A DNA stretch of 64,000 nt from Frateuria_A sp035943815 (GTDB lineage: Bacteria > Pseudomonadota > Gammaproteobacteria > Xanthomonadales > Rhodanobacteraceae), in assembly GCF_035943815.1 (NCBI RefSeq), contig NZ_DASZBU010000006.1, positions 62,001-126,000 on the forward strand, given 5' to 3'. Positions within the stretch are counted from its first letter, which is position 1. Each line of letters begins with the position of its first letter. Under the pieces are notes generated by a model. That model did no database searches. It saw only the letters and a program-made list of their open reading frames with translations, and had not been told where the DNA came from. Positions 8,372 through 16,662 of this stretch are shown here, piece after piece. The position numbers and the translations under genes are program-made.

Positions 8372-9262
8372 TCAGCGTCCGGCAGCCTGCCAGCGCAGCC
8401 AGTCGATCACCGCGGCCAGCGCAGGACGCTGCCGTGCGGCGGTAGGGCGCACGATCCAGTAGGACGGCCCCAGTGGTACCTCCAGCGCACCGAAAGGGCG
8501 CAGCAGGACACCGCCCGCCACGTCGTCGGCGGCCAGCCGGTGCCGCGCCAACGCCACGCCCTGGCCCTGCTGGGCAGCGCGCAGCACCAGGTCGGACGAG
8601 GCATAGCGCGCTCCACCCTGCAACACGAGACTGGCGGGCCCGTGTGCGCGGCGCCACAGCTCCCACGCGGCCTGCGGATCGCGGTCATGCAGCAGGCGCA
8701 GGCCGGCCAATTGGGCCGTCCGGGACGGGCGGCCGTGCGCGCGCCAGCACGCCGGGCTCATCACCGGGTAGAGCACGTCGTCCATCAGGGCTTCGCAGTG
8801 CAGTTCGGGCCACGGCCCGGCGCCCATGCGGATGGCCAGGTCGATGCGGCCGTCCTCGAATCCTTCGAGCTTCTGGTCGACCAGCACCGACAGCTCGATC
8901 TTCGGATGCGCCTTCTCGAACGCAGGCAATCGCGGCAGCAACCAGCGGATGGCGAAGGAGGGCGTGGTCGACAGCGCCACCGCGTGCGCCGGCCGCACCT
9001 CGCGCAGCGCGGCGACCGCCTGCTCGATCTCGCGCAGCCCTGCGCCGACCGCCTTGCCCAGCGCCTCGCCCTGCGGCGTGAACACCAGTCCGGCGCGCCC
9101 GGCGCCGGCGTGCAGCAAGGGCACGCCCAGCCAGCGCGCCAGTTCGCCCAGGTGCCGGCTAACCGAGGAGTGCGACATGCCCAGCTCGCGCGCGGCCGCG
9201 CGCACGCCTTGGTGCCGGTAGACCAGGGCGTAGGCGCGCAGTGAGTTCAAGGGCATGTCCAT
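8372..9262 (-). CDS. LysR-type transcriptional regulator (GcvA-like)
   Basis: 296 residues. Winged-helix N-terminus MDMPLNSLRAYALVYRHQ with recognition helix MSHSSVSRHLGELARWL (about residues 29-45), then the periplasmic-binding-protein-like effector domain. The reading frame is open far upstream, but that extension is out-of-character sequence; MDMPLNSLR is the standard LysR start. It is divergent from the LysE-type exporter gene at 9359. LysR regulators commonly control the divergent neighbour, so regulation of the exporter and FMN reductase is a reasonable inference; the effector is unknown. Confidence 0.92.
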   Translation of the reverse strand: MDMPLNSLRAYALVYRHQGVRAAARELGMSHSSVSRHLGELARWLGVPLLHAGAGRAGLVFTPQGEALGKAVGAGLREIEQAVAALREVRPAHAVALSTTPSFAIRWLLPRLPAFEKAHPKIELSVLVDQKLEGFEDGRIDLAIRMGAGPWPELHCEALMDDVLYPVMSPACWRAHGRPSRTAQLAGLRLLHDRDPQAAWELWRRAHGPASLVLQGGARYASSDLVLRAAQQGQGVALARHRLAADDVAGGVLLRPFGALEVPLGPSYWIVRPTAARQRPALAAVIDWLRWQAAGR

Positions 9263-9358
9263 GGTCGGAATTCTAGACCATAGACTGCGCCGCACAGACC
9301 AACCACCCAGGCGATCCTGTGCCCGCTGCGCAGATGCAGCGACCGCATCGAGGACCCC

Positions 9359-9946
9359 ATGCACGACCTGCTCGCCGTTGCCGGCCTGCTGTCCGCCGCA
9401 GCTGCCACCCCGGGACCCAACAACCTGGTGGTTCTGCACGAAGCCGGGCGCGGCGGCATGCGTGCCGCGGGGGCGGCGATCGGCGGGATCGTGCTGGGCG
9501 GGCTGGCCCTGCTCGCCGCGACGGTTGCGGGCCTGGGCGGCGCACTGGCCAGCCACGGCGGCGCGCGCACCGCCCTGGGCGTGGCCGGTGCGCTCTACAT
9601 GGGCTGGCTGGGCCTGCGACTGGTGCAGACGCGCGGCATGGCAACTTGCGCCCGAATGGCCCTGCCCACCGGCATGCTGGGTCTGTTCGGCTTCCAGTTC
9701 CTCAATCCCAAGGGCTGGGCGATGGCGCTGACGGTGGTCGCCGCCTGGCCGGCTGCGCGCGCGGCCGACTACCTGCCGCTGGCATGGCTGTTCACGCTGG
9801 TCCCGCTCATCTGCCTGCTGCTGTGGGCCTTGGGCGGCCGACTGCTGGCCACGCGCCTGGCCTGCCCCCGTTTCAGGCGCCGCACCGATGCCGCGATGGG
9901 CCTGTTGCTGCTGGCGAGCGCGGCGCTGTTGCTGGCTGGCCTTTGA
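9359..9946 (+). CDS. LysE/RhtB family amino-acid exporter
   Basis: 195 residues with about six membrane segments and the family N-terminal signature ATPGPNNLVVLHEAGRGG (residues 16-33) and FQFLNPKGWAMAL (~112-124). LysE-type translocators export amino acids or related metabolites across the inner membrane. Divergent from the LysR gene, 20 bp upstream of the FMN reductase gene and probably co-transcribed with it. Specific substrate cannot be read from the sequence. Confidence 0.9.
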   Translation: MHDLLAVAGLLSAAAATPGPNNLVVLHEAGRGGMRAAGAAIGGIVLGGLALLAATVAGLGGALASHGGARTALGVAGALYMGWLGLRLVQTRGMATCARMALPTGMLGLFGFQFLNPKGWAMALTVVAAWPAARAADYLPLAWLFTLVPLICLLLWALGGRLLATRLACPRFRRRTDAAMGLLLLASAALLLAGL

Positions 9947-9966
9947 TTTCCCCAACGGAGACATCC

Positions 9967-10548
9967 ATGACCTACCGTCCCATCCGCATCCTGTGCCTGG
10001 CCGGCAGCCTGCGCCGCGACTCCTGGAACCGCCGCCTGCTGCATGCCGCCGCCACGCTGGCCCCATCCGGGATAATGGTCGAGATCTTCGACGCGCTGGC
10101 CGCCTTACCGTTGTTCGACGAGGACCTGGAACAGGCCGAGCCCGCAGGGCCTGCCGGCGTGAACGCCTTGCGCACCGCGATCGCGGCAGCCGATGGCCTG
10201 CTGATCGCCACGCCCGAGTACAACCACGCGATGCCCGGCGTGCTGAAGAACGCGCTGGACTGGTTGTCACGGGAAAGTCCCCAGGGCGAGGTGCTGGACG
10301 GGCGGCCGGCCGCAGTGTTCGGCGCGAGCGCCGGCCCCTGGGGAACGCGGCTGGCACAGGCCTCGCTGCGCCAGGTGCTGCATACCTGCGGTGCGCTGGT
10401 GATGCCCTCGCCCACGCTCTTCGTCGCGCACGCCGGGCAGCGCTTCGATGCGCAGGGCCGGCTCGCCGATCCTCATCTCGAGGCATCGCTGTCGCGGTTC
10501 ATGGCGGGTTTCGTTGCGTGGATCGAGCGCGTCGCTGTGGCTGCATGA
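9967..10548 (+). CDS. NADPH-dependent FMN reductase family protein
   Basis: 193 residues. Flavodoxin-like fold with the FMN phosphate loop GSLRRDSWNR (residues 14-23) and the family motif TPEYNHAMPGVLKNALDWLSR (~84-104), matching NADPH-dependent FMN/quinone reductases such as YieF/ChrR. It probably performs two-electron reduction of quinones or azo/metal compounds in the cytosol. Start ATG follows CAACGGAG. Placed just behind the exporter gene. Confidence 0.92.
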   Translation: MTYRPIRILCLAGSLRRDSWNRRLLHAAATLAPSGIMVEIFDALAALPLFDEDLEQAEPAGPAGVNALRTAIAAADGLLIATPEYNHAMPGVLKNALDWLSRESPQGEVLDGRPAAVFGASAGPWGTRLAQASLRQVLHTCGALVMPSPTLFVAHAGQRFDAQGRLADPHLEASLSRFMAGFVAWIERVAVAA

Positions 10549-10635
10549 GGGTCCGGATACTTAGCCGGACCGCGCGCCGCTGATGAAAGGCTTTGGGGAC
10601 ATCGCGTCGACCTGCCCGCTGCTAGCTTGCGGCGG

Positions 10636-11697
10636 ATGGCTTGTCGCACCCCGTTCTCCTTCGATGCGTTTCCTTCAACGCAACTGCCGCACGCGCCGTC
10701 CACCCGGGATCCCTGGAAGGACAACGCGCGCCTGGCGCTGATCACGCTGGTGGTGTTCGGCCACTGCCTCGAGCCCCTGCGTGGCGTGGCGCTGATCGAT
10801 GCCCTGTACCGCTTCCTGTACCTGTTCCACATGCCGGCCTTCGCCTTTCTGTCCGGTGCCGTGGCCAGTACCGAAGTCAGTCCCAGACTGCTAAAGCGCA
10901 TCGCCTTCCAGCTCATGCTGCCCTATCTGGTGTTCCAGGGCTTGTATGCACTGGCCGCGCGCCTGCCCGGCTGGCCGGATGCCGGGCCGAGCGGGATCAC
11001 CACGCCGTACTGGCTGCTCTGGTACCTGCCGAGCCTGGCGGCATGGCGCCTGCTGCTGCCGCTGTTCGTGCGCCTGCGCCACGCGCTGCTGCTTGCCTGC
11101 CTGTTGGCGCTGGCGGCCGGCTGGGCGGGCGACGTGGGCTATCGCATGTCGCTTTCGCGCATCGCCGCGTTCTTTCCGTTCTTCCTGATCGGGCACCTGT
11201 ACGCGCCGGCGTGGCGAGAACGCCTGCACGGCCCGCTGGCCGCCGCGATCGCACTGGTCGTGCTGGTCGCGCTGGGCTGGGCGGCGGGCGCGGTGCCCGA
11301 TCCGCGCTGGCTCTACGGCAGCAACGGCTATGCCGCTCTGGGAGTGGACGGCGCCGCCGGCCCGCTGTGGCGGGGGCTACGCCTGGCCGCCGGGGTCGCG
11401 GGCAGCGCAGCCTGCCTGGCGCTGGTGCCGCGGCGCGCGTTCGCCGCCACCGCGGCGGGTGCGCGCAGCCTGCAGGCCTACCTGGTGCACGGCTTCATCG
11501 TGAAACTGGCCGTTGCCGCCGGCGCCCTCGGCTGGCTGGCCCGGCGCGAACCGCCGGCTATCCAGGCGCTGGTGCTGCTGCTCGCCGCCTGGGTGCTGGT
11601 GCGGTTGCTCGCCAGCGCGCCGGCCGCGCGCCTGCTCGATCCGCTGACCTGCCCACGCTGGCTGGAGCGGCTCCTGTGGCGGGCGTCGACCGGCTAG
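10636..11697 (+). CDS. Acyltransferase-3 (OafA-like) integral membrane protein
   Basis: About 353 residues with roughly ten hydrophobic segments. The N-terminal stretch DPWKDNARLALITLVVFGH carries the acyltransferase-3 style pattern (basic/aspartate segment then a membrane His), and the C-terminus ends in positively charged residues. Such proteins O-acetylate sugars or lipids at the inner membrane; the substrate here is unknown. ATG at 10636 was preferred to the in-frame TTG nine bases earlier. Its stop TAG shares the palindrome CTAG (11694-11697) with the stop of the opposite-strand thioesterase gene. Confidence 0.82.
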   Translation: MACRTPFSFDAFPSTQLPHAPSTRDPWKDNARLALITLVVFGHCLEPLRGVALIDALYRFLYLFHMPAFAFLSGAVASTEVSPRLLKRIAFQLMLPYLVFQGLYALAARLPGWPDAGPSGITTPYWLLWYLPSLAAWRLLLPLFVRLRHALLLACLLALAAGWAGDVGYRMSLSRIAAFFPFFLIGHLYAPAWRERLHGPLAAAIALVVLVALGWAAGAVPDPRWLYGSNGYAALGVDGAAGPLWRGLRLAAGVAGSAACLALVPRRAFAATAAGARSLQAYLVHGFIVKLAVAAGALGWLARREPPAIQALVLLLAAWVLVRLLASAPAARLLDPLTCPRWLERLLWRASTG

Positions 11698-12197
11698 GCG
11701 TCGATCACGGGCGCGGCCTCCGGCCGCAGGGCGGCCACCTGCTGCTCCATCGTCTTGGACATCTCCATCAGGCGGCGGGCGTAGTCCTGCAGGCGCCGGT
11801 CCTCTTCGTTGCTCGGCTCCCAACGCGGCACCGGCGTGGGCTTGCCGTCGGGGCTGTCCAGCGCCACGAACACCATCACGCAGCTGGTGGCCAGGCGCTG
11901 CTCGCCCTTGCGCAGGTCGCGCGCCAGCACGTCGACCGCCAGGTGCATGCTGCTGGTGCCGGTATGGATCAGCCGCGCACGCACGCTGACCAGGTCGCCG
12001 ATCAGGATCGGCGCGATGAACTGGATGCCGCTCACCGATACGGTCACGCAGTACGCGCCGCTCCAGCCCACCGCGCAGGCGTAGCCGGCCTGGTCGATCC
12101 ATTTCATGGCCATGCCGCCGTGCACCTTGCCGCCGAAGTTCACGTCGGTTGGCTGGGCGAGGAAGCGGAAAGTGACTTCGTTCTGCTGGCCGGGCAT
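11694..12197 (-). CDS. Acyl-CoA thioesterase (hot-dog fold, YciA/BACH-like)
   Basis: 167 residues from the ATG at 12197. The hot-dog signature TDVNFGGKVHGGMAMKWIDQAGY (residues ~15-37) matches acyl-CoA hydrolases that cleave acyl-CoA to free acid and CoA in the cytosol; the following MSVSGIQF-like strand is also typical. A 32-residue longer frame upstream lacks family character and would overlap the adjacent GNAT gene. Likely co-transcribed with that GNAT gene, whose stop lies 31 bp upstream. Confidence 0.92.
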   Translation of the reverse strand: MPGQQNEVTFRFLAQPTDVNFGGKVHGGMAMKWIDQAGYACAVGWSGAYCVTVSVSGIQFIAPILIGDLVSVRARLIHTGTSSMHLAVDVLARDLRKGEQRLATSCVMVFVALDSPDGKPTPVPRWEPSNEEDRRLQDYARRLMEMSKTMEQQVAALRPEAAPVIDA

Positions 12198-12228
12198 GGC
12201 GGTCCTGTCTTGGTGGGGTAGCAGGCGA

Positions 12229-12717
12229 TTATGCCCGCGGAGGCCGGCGCGGGACTTCCAGCGCCATCGGCGTGCTGCGGATGCCGTTCGGCGAGAAACC
12301 TTCCGGCCCGGTCGCCGCAAAGCCGAAACGCAGATACACCGGCACGGCCATGCGCGTGGCGTTGAGGGTGAACCGGCGCGTGCCGGCCCGACGCACCGCA
12401 TCGGCCATCGCCCGCTGCCACAGCCTGCGCGCGATGCCGCGCCCCTGCCAGCGGGTGCCGACGAAGAAGTGGATCAGGTGGCTGTCCCCGCGCATCGCCG
12501 CGATGCCGACCAGCGTCGCGCCCACCCAGGCGAGGTGGAAACGCTGGCCGTCGCGCATGCGTTCGCGCAGCGTCCGCGTGCCGAGCCGTTGCAGCAGTGC
12601 CAGGCCGGCGGCCGGCTCTTGCTCGGGCAGGATCCAGCGGCTCGCCACACGGCGCGCCAGCCGGCTGACGGCTTGGACGTCCTCGGGTCTTGCCAGGCGC
12701 AGGTGCAGGTCGGGCAT
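12229..12717 (-). CDS. GNAT family N-acetyltransferase
   Basis: 162 residues. N-terminal strand MPDLHLRLARPEDVQAV, acetyl-CoA pyrophosphate loop in WQGRGIARRLWQRAM (Q/RxxGxG/A type, ~93-107), and a C-terminal VYLRFGFAATGP strand-loop typical of GNAT proteins. The substrate is unknown. First gene of a short minus-strand pair with the thioesterase. Confidence 0.88.
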   Translation of the reverse strand: MPDLHLRLARPEDVQAVSRLARRVASRWILPEQEPAAGLALLQRLGTRTLRERMRDGQRFHLAWVGATLVGIAAMRGDSHLIHFFVGTRWQGRGIARRLWQRAMADAVRRAGTRRFTLNATRMAVPVYLRFGFAATGPEGFSPNGIRSTPMALEVPRRPPRA

Positions 12718-12735
12718 GCACCGATCAGATCATCA

Positions 12736-12761
12736 GCGCGGCCTCGTGCACAAGGCCGCGC
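12736..12761. terminator. Hairpin downstream of ychF
   Basis: Perfect 8-bp stem GCGCGGCC / GGCCGCGC with a 10-base loop, no T-run. It lies in the 203-bp gap between ychF and the GNAT gene, which holds no convincing gene. Possible end of the prs-ychF transcript. Confidence 0.35.
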
Positions 12762-12920
12762 GGGTTGCAGCAGTACTGCCGGCCATCGTCCCGGCGACGT
12801 CAGCTCGTCGGCAGGTGCGCCCACTGCATAGGCCCTGCCGGGCCGAGCCAGACCTTGGCAACGAGCCCGCGCAGCGCCCTGCGACCCTGCCGCCTTCGGC
12901 GCCAGGCGCCGAACCGCCGC

Positions 12921-14012
12921 TCAGACGTTGAACAGGAAATGCAGCACGTCGCCATCCTTGACGATGTAGTCCTTGCCTTCCTTGCGCAGGCGCCCCGCCG
13001 CGGCGGCGCCGGCTTCGCCCTTGTACTGGATGAAGTCGTCGTAGGCGACGGTCTCGGCGCGGATGAAGCCACGCTCGAAGTCGGTGTGGATGACACCGGC
13101 GGCCTGCGGGGCGGTGGCGCCCTTCTTCACCGTCCAGGCGCGCACTTCCTTGACGCCCGCGGTGAAGTAGGTCTGCAGGTTGAGCAGCTTGTAGCCGGCG
13201 CGGATCACGCGGTTCAGGCCCGGCTCGTCCAAGCCCAGGTCCTTGAGGAACTCGTCGCGGTCGGCGTCGTCCAACTGCGCCAGCTCTTCCTCGATCGCCG
13301 CGCAAACCGGCACCACCTCGGCGCCTTCGGTGGCGGCGCGGGCGCGCACGGCATCCAGATGCGGATTGTTCTCGAAGCCGTCCTCGCGCACGTTGGCGAT
13401 GTACATCAGCGGCTTCAGGGTGAGCAGGAACAGGTCGCGCACCAGCGCCTTCTCGTCGTCGTCCAGATCCACGCTGCGCGCGGACTTGCCTTCGTTCAGG
13501 GCGGCGGCGAGTTTCGCCAGCACCGGCTTCTTGGCCAGCGCTTCCTTGTCGTTGGCCTTGGCCGCCCGCTCGGCGCGGTTGAGCGCCTTCTCGACCGAAT
13601 CCAGATCGGCGAGCGCGAGCTCGGTGTCGATCGTCTCGATATCGGCAATCGGGTCGACCTTGCCGGCCACGTGCACGATGTCGCTGTGCTCGAAGCATCG
13701 CACCACGTGGGCGATGGCGTCGACCTCGCGGATGTGCGCCAGGAACTTGTTGCCCAGGCCCTCGCCCTTGGAGGCGCCGGCGACCAGGCCGGCGATGTCG
13801 ACGAACTCGACCGCGGTCGGCACGACCTTCTGCGGGTTGACGATGGCCGAGAGCGCGTTCAGCCGCTCATCCGGCACCGGCACCACGCCCACGTTCGGCT
13901 CGATCGTGCAGAACGGGAAGTTGGCGGCGGCGATGCCGGCCTTGGTCAGCGCGTTGAACAGGGTGGACTTGCCGACGTTGGGCAGGCCGACGATGCCGCA
14001 TTTGATGCCCAT
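12921..14012 (-). CDS. ychF: Redox-regulated ATPase YchF (Obg-related P-loop protein)
   Basis: 363 residues, exactly the usual length. Walker A/G1 GLPNVGKST near the N-terminus, the G3-like VDIAGLVAGASKGEGLGNKF, and a C-terminal TGS domain (TYFTAGVKEVRAWTV... FIRAETVAYDDFI). YchF hydrolyses ATP in preference to GTP and associates with ribosomes. The frame is open further upstream, but ATG 14012 has GGAG four bases before it and gives the canonical MGIKCGIVGLPNVGKS start. Last gene of the prs-rplY-pth-ychF cluster. Confidence 0.97.
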   Translation of the reverse strand: MGIKCGIVGLPNVGKSTLFNALTKAGIAAANFPFCTIEPNVGVVPVPDERLNALSAIVNPQKVVPTAVEFVDIAGLVAGASKGEGLGNKFLAHIREVDAIAHVVRCFEHSDIVHVAGKVDPIADIETIDTELALADLDSVEKALNRAERAAKANDKEALAKKPVLAKLAAALNEGKSARSVDLDDDEKALVRDLFLLTLKPLMYIANVREDGFENNPHLDAVRARAATEGAEVVPVCAAIEEELAQLDDADRDEFLKDLGLDEPGLNRVIRAGYKLLNLQTYFTAGVKEVRAWTVKKGATAPQAAGVIHTDFERGFIRAETVAYDDFIQYKGEAGAAAAGRLRKEGKDYIVKDGDVLHFLFNV

Positions 14013-14118
14013 GGTGACTCCGGAATGTTGGTCTTCTTGGCCGTCATTCCGCGGGAGCGGGCGTGACGGTCGGTTGTCAGGTAGCGGCCGATCGCTGGCG
14101 ACGGTTACCGGGCGGCCA

Positions 14119-14700
14119 TTACGGGCCTGCGGTATGCAACTGCTGCATCGCCTTGTCGAACTGTCCGGCCACCGCCAGCGGCAGCACGTCCAGCGCGCGG
14201 GCGATGCCATCGAGGATCGCATCCTCGTCCTGCGCGGAGGGCTTGCCCAGTACCCAGGGCGTGACCTTGTCCTTGTGGCCGGGATGGCCGATGCCGATGC
14301 GCAGGCGGTGGAACTTGCCGTGGCCCAGATGTTGGATGGTGTCGCGCAGGCCGTTCTGGCCGCCGTGGCCGCCGTCGAATTTCATCCGCACGGTACCGGC
14401 CGGCAGATCGAGCTCGTCATGGGCGACCAGGCACTCGTCCGGCTCGATCTTGTAATAGCGCAGCGCGGAGGCGACCGCGATGCCGCTCTTGTTCATGAAG
14501 GTGGCGGGCTTGAGCAGCCACACGCTATCGCCGCCGATTCGCACGCGGCAGGCCTCGCCGTGCAGCTTGCCGTCGAAGGCGAAGCGCTCGCCCTGCCCCG
14601 TTGCGAGGGCGTCAACAAACCAGAACCCGGCGTTGTGCCGGGTCCGGAGGTATTCGGCACCGGGGTTGCCCAGGCCGACGATGAGTCGCAAACCAGCCAT
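14119..14700 (-). CDS. pth: Peptidyl-tRNA hydrolase
   Basis: 193 residues beginning MAGLRLIVGLGNPGAEY. Contains the catalytic His in RTRHNAGFWFVD, KPATFMNKSG, and HDELDLPAG, all diagnostic of Pth, which releases peptides from stalled peptidyl-tRNA. The longer open frame (17 extra codons) runs into the hairpin region after rplY and was rejected. Lies 54 bp after rplY and 106 bp before ychF, the usual order in this group. Confidence 0.97.
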   Translation of the reverse strand: MAGLRLIVGLGNPGAEYLRTRHNAGFWFVDALATGQGERFAFDGKLHGEACRVRIGGDSVWLLKPATFMNKSGIAVASALRYYKIEPDECLVAHDELDLPAGTVRMKFDGGHGGQNGLRDTIQHLGHGKFHRLRIGIGHPGHKDKVTPWVLGKPSAQDEDAILDGIARALDVLPLAVAGQFDKAMQQLHTAGP

Positions 14701-14716
14701 GCGATAAGCCGATGCT

Positions 14717-14745
14717 CCGGCATCCCGCGCGCAGCGGGATGCCGG
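14717..14745. promoter_or_regulatory. Intergenic hairpin between rplY and pth
   Basis: Perfect 12-bp stem CCGGCATCCCGC / GCGGGATGCCGG with a 5-base loop, no T-run. It fills the 54-bp gap and could set the ratio of L25 to Pth by partial termination or mRNA protection. Confidence 0.45.
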
Positions 14746-14754
14746 GCGCAAGGC

Positions 14755-15405
14755 TTACTTCTTCTCGGCGGGCTTGGCTTCGCCCTCGGGCGCTGCCGCG
14801 GCTTCGGCGGCCGGCTCGGCCTCTTCCTTCACCGTGTTGGCGGTGACCACGGCGATGTCGTGGTCGGCACCCAGGTGCAGCGCCGGCAGGCTCACGCCCT
14901 TGGGCAGCTTCAGCTGCGACAGGTGCACGATGTCGCCGGGCTTCAGGTCGACCAGGTCCAGCTCGATGAACTCGGGCAGGTCCTTGGGCAGGCAGGACAC
15001 TTCCACTTCGGTCAGGTTGTGCGAGATCACCACGCCGGAGGTCTTGCCGGCAGGGGACTTCTCCTGGTTGAGGAAGTGCAGCGGCACGTTCACGCGGACC
15101 GCCTCGTTCTCGTTGATGCGCAGGAAGTCCATATGCAGCATCTGCTGCTTGAACGGATGCTTCTGCCAGTCGCGCACCAGCACCTTCTGCACCTTGCCGT
15201 CGACGTTCAGGTCGAGGATGGAGGAGAAGAACCACTCGTGCTTGGCGGCGAGCAGGATGGTGTTGTGCTCGATCTGGATGCTCTGCGGCGGCTGGTTCGC
15301 GCCGTAGACGACGGCAGGCACCATCGCGGCGCGACGCAGGCGGCGGCTCGCACCTTTCCCCTCGTCGTTGCGGCTCTGGGCCTTGATTTCATGAGTCTGG
15401 GCCAT
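14755..15405 (-). CDS. rplY: 50S ribosomal protein L25 / general stress protein Ctc
   Basis: 216 residues: the long (TL5/Ctc) form with an N-terminal 5S-rRNA-binding L25 domain (residues ~5-95, with KGASRRLRR and VPAVVYG) and a C-terminal beta domain, ending in an alanine/glutamate-rich tail and a lysine pair. It binds 5S rRNA in the large subunit. Lies 146 bp after prs; the gap is rich in hairpins and is listed separately. Confidence 0.97.
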   Translation of the reverse strand: MAQTHEIKAQSRNDEGKGASRRLRRAAMVPAVVYGANQPPQSIQIEHNTILLAAKHEWFFSSILDLNVDGKVQKVLVRDWQKHPFKQQMLHMDFLRINENEAVRVNVPLHFLNQEKSPAGKTSGVVISHNLTEVEVSCLPKDLPEFIELDLVDLKPGDIVHLSQLKLPKGVSLPALHLGADHDIAVVTANTVKEEAEPAAEAAAAPEGEAKPAEKK

Positions 15406-15431
15406 TTTCGTTTACTGCCTTGGTGTGATGA

Positions 15432-15541
15432 ACCGCCTCACGGCGGCTTGGGTGACTTCCCCGCGACCAGGGAAGTCGGTTGCCTCTGCGCGACGTCCTG
15501 CCGCGAAAAGCTTGAAGATCAATACCGCCCGTCTCGGGCGG
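15432..15541 (-). promoter_or_regulatory. Structured leader between prs and rplY
   Basis: Three hairpins in transcript order: CCGCCCG / CGGGCGG (15525-15541, 3-base loop), GACTTCCC / GGGAAGTC (15454-15477, 8-base loop) and CCGCC / GGCGG (about 15432-15447). The first may end the prs message. All sit within 140 bp upstream of rplY, so this may be a regulated r-protein leader. The structures are seen; the role is inferred. Confidence 0.4.
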
Positions 15542-15551
15542 ACTTTCGAAC

Positions 15552-16508
15552 TCAATCCACGTAAAGCGAGCTCACCGATTCGCCGAAGGCGATGCGGCGG
15601 ATCGTTTCGGCCAGCAACTCGGCGACCGAGAGCTGGCGGATCTTGCTACAGCTCTGCGCCTCGGGGCGAAGCGGCAAGGTGTTGGTGACCACCAGCTGGT
15701 CGAGCTGGGAGTTCTCGATGTTGCCGATCGCCGCGCCGGAAAGCACCGGGTGCACGCAGTAGGCGACCACCTTGCGCGCGCCGCGCTCCTTCAGCGCCGC
15801 GGCCGCGGCGCACAAGGTTCCGGCGGTGTCGACGATGTCGTCGACCAGCACGCACGTCTTGCCGTCCACCTCGCCGATGATGTTCATCACCGTGGCGACG
15901 TTGGCCTTGGGGCGGCGCTTGTCGATGATCGCCAGGTCCGCGTCGTCCAGCCGCTTGGCGATCGCGCGGGCGCGCACCACGCCGCCGACGTCAGGGCTGA
16001 CCACGATCAGGTCGTCCATCGAGTGGTTGCGCCAGATGTCCGCCAGCAGGATCGGCGAGGCGTAGACGTTGTCCACCGGGATGTCGAAGAAGCCCTGGAT
16101 CTGGTCGGCGTGCAGGTCGACCGTGAGCACGCGATCCACGCCGCAGGTGCCGATCATCTTGGCAACCATCTTGGCGGTAATCGGCACGCGCGCCGAGCGC
16201 GGACGGCGGTCCTGCCGGGCGTAGCCGAAGTACGGCATCACCGCGGTGACGCTGGCGGCGGAAGCGCGCTTGAGCGCATCAACCAGGGTCAGGAGTTCGA
16301 TCAGATTCTCCGCACTCGGCGCGCCGGTCGGCTGCAGCACGAAGACTTCCTGGCGGCGCACGTTCTCCTCGATCTCGACCTGCACCTCGCCGTCGCTGAA
16401 CTTGCCGACCAGCGCCTTGCCCAGCGGCACGCCGAGCCGGTGCGCGACGTCGTCGGCCAGGGCGTGATGGGCATTGCCGGTGAAGAGCATCGGGGTGGAC
16501 GTGTCCAC
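15552..16508 (-). CDS. prs: Ribose-phosphate pyrophosphokinase
   Basis: 318 residues, standard class I length. Contains the ATP/PRPP features RQDRRPRSARVPITAKMVAK, the metal-binding VDLHADQIQGFFD, and the PRPP-binding VLVDDIVDTAGT loop. Makes PRPP from ribose 5-phosphate and ATP for purine, pyrimidine, His, Trp and NAD synthesis. Located directly after tRNA-Gln, as in related genomes. Confidence 0.98.
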   Translation of the reverse strand: MDTSTPMLFTGNAHHALADDVAHRLGVPLGKALVGKFSDGEVQVEIEENVRRQEVFVLQPTGAPSAENLIELLTLVDALKRASAASVTAVMPYFGYARQDRRPRSARVPITAKMVAKMIGTCGVDRVLTVDLHADQIQGFFDIPVDNVYASPILLADIWRNHSMDDLIVVSPDVGGVVRARAIAKRLDDADLAIIDKRRPKANVATVMNIIGEVDGKTCVLVDDIVDTAGTLCAAAAALKERGARKVVAYCVHPVLSGAAIGNIENSQLDQLVVTNTLPLRPEAQSCSKIRQLSVAELLAETIRRIAFGESVSSLYVD

Positions 16509-16537
16509 GGTGGTTCCTCAGTTGGCCATCTTAGGAA

Positions 16538-16614
16538 TGGCTGGGGCGGCAGGATTCGAACCTGCGCATGCGGGAATCAAAATCCCGTGCCTTAACCAGC
16601 TTGGCGACGCCCCA
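16538..16614 (-). tRNA. tRNA-Gln (anticodon TTG)
   Basis: Minus-strand cloverleaf: acceptor stem TGGGGCG / CGCCCCA, anticodon arm CGGGA-TTTTGAT-TCCCG with anticodon TTG, T-arm GCAGG-TTCGAAT-CCTGC. Discriminator G, and CCA is encoded (16538-16540). It sits between ispE and prs, a conserved location in this group. Confidence 0.95.
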
Positions 16615-16662
16615 GTGTTTCGTTTTGGCAACCCCCGTCCTGGTGGCCTGCCGACCTTCTTC

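Noticed and set aside
9241..9300. Possible LysR operator (GTCTATGGTCTA direct repeat)
   Set aside because: The repeat is short and the T-N11-A palindrome expected for LysR sites is not clear; not listed as a feature.
8372..10486. 704-codon minus-strand frame including the LysR gene
   Set aside because: Only the last 297 codons are LysR-like; the rest is antisense to the LysE and FMN reductase genes.
16538..16614. tRNA-Gln as an integration site for a genomic island
   Set aside because: Both sides are conserved core genes (ispE, prs) with no repeated tRNA 3' end.
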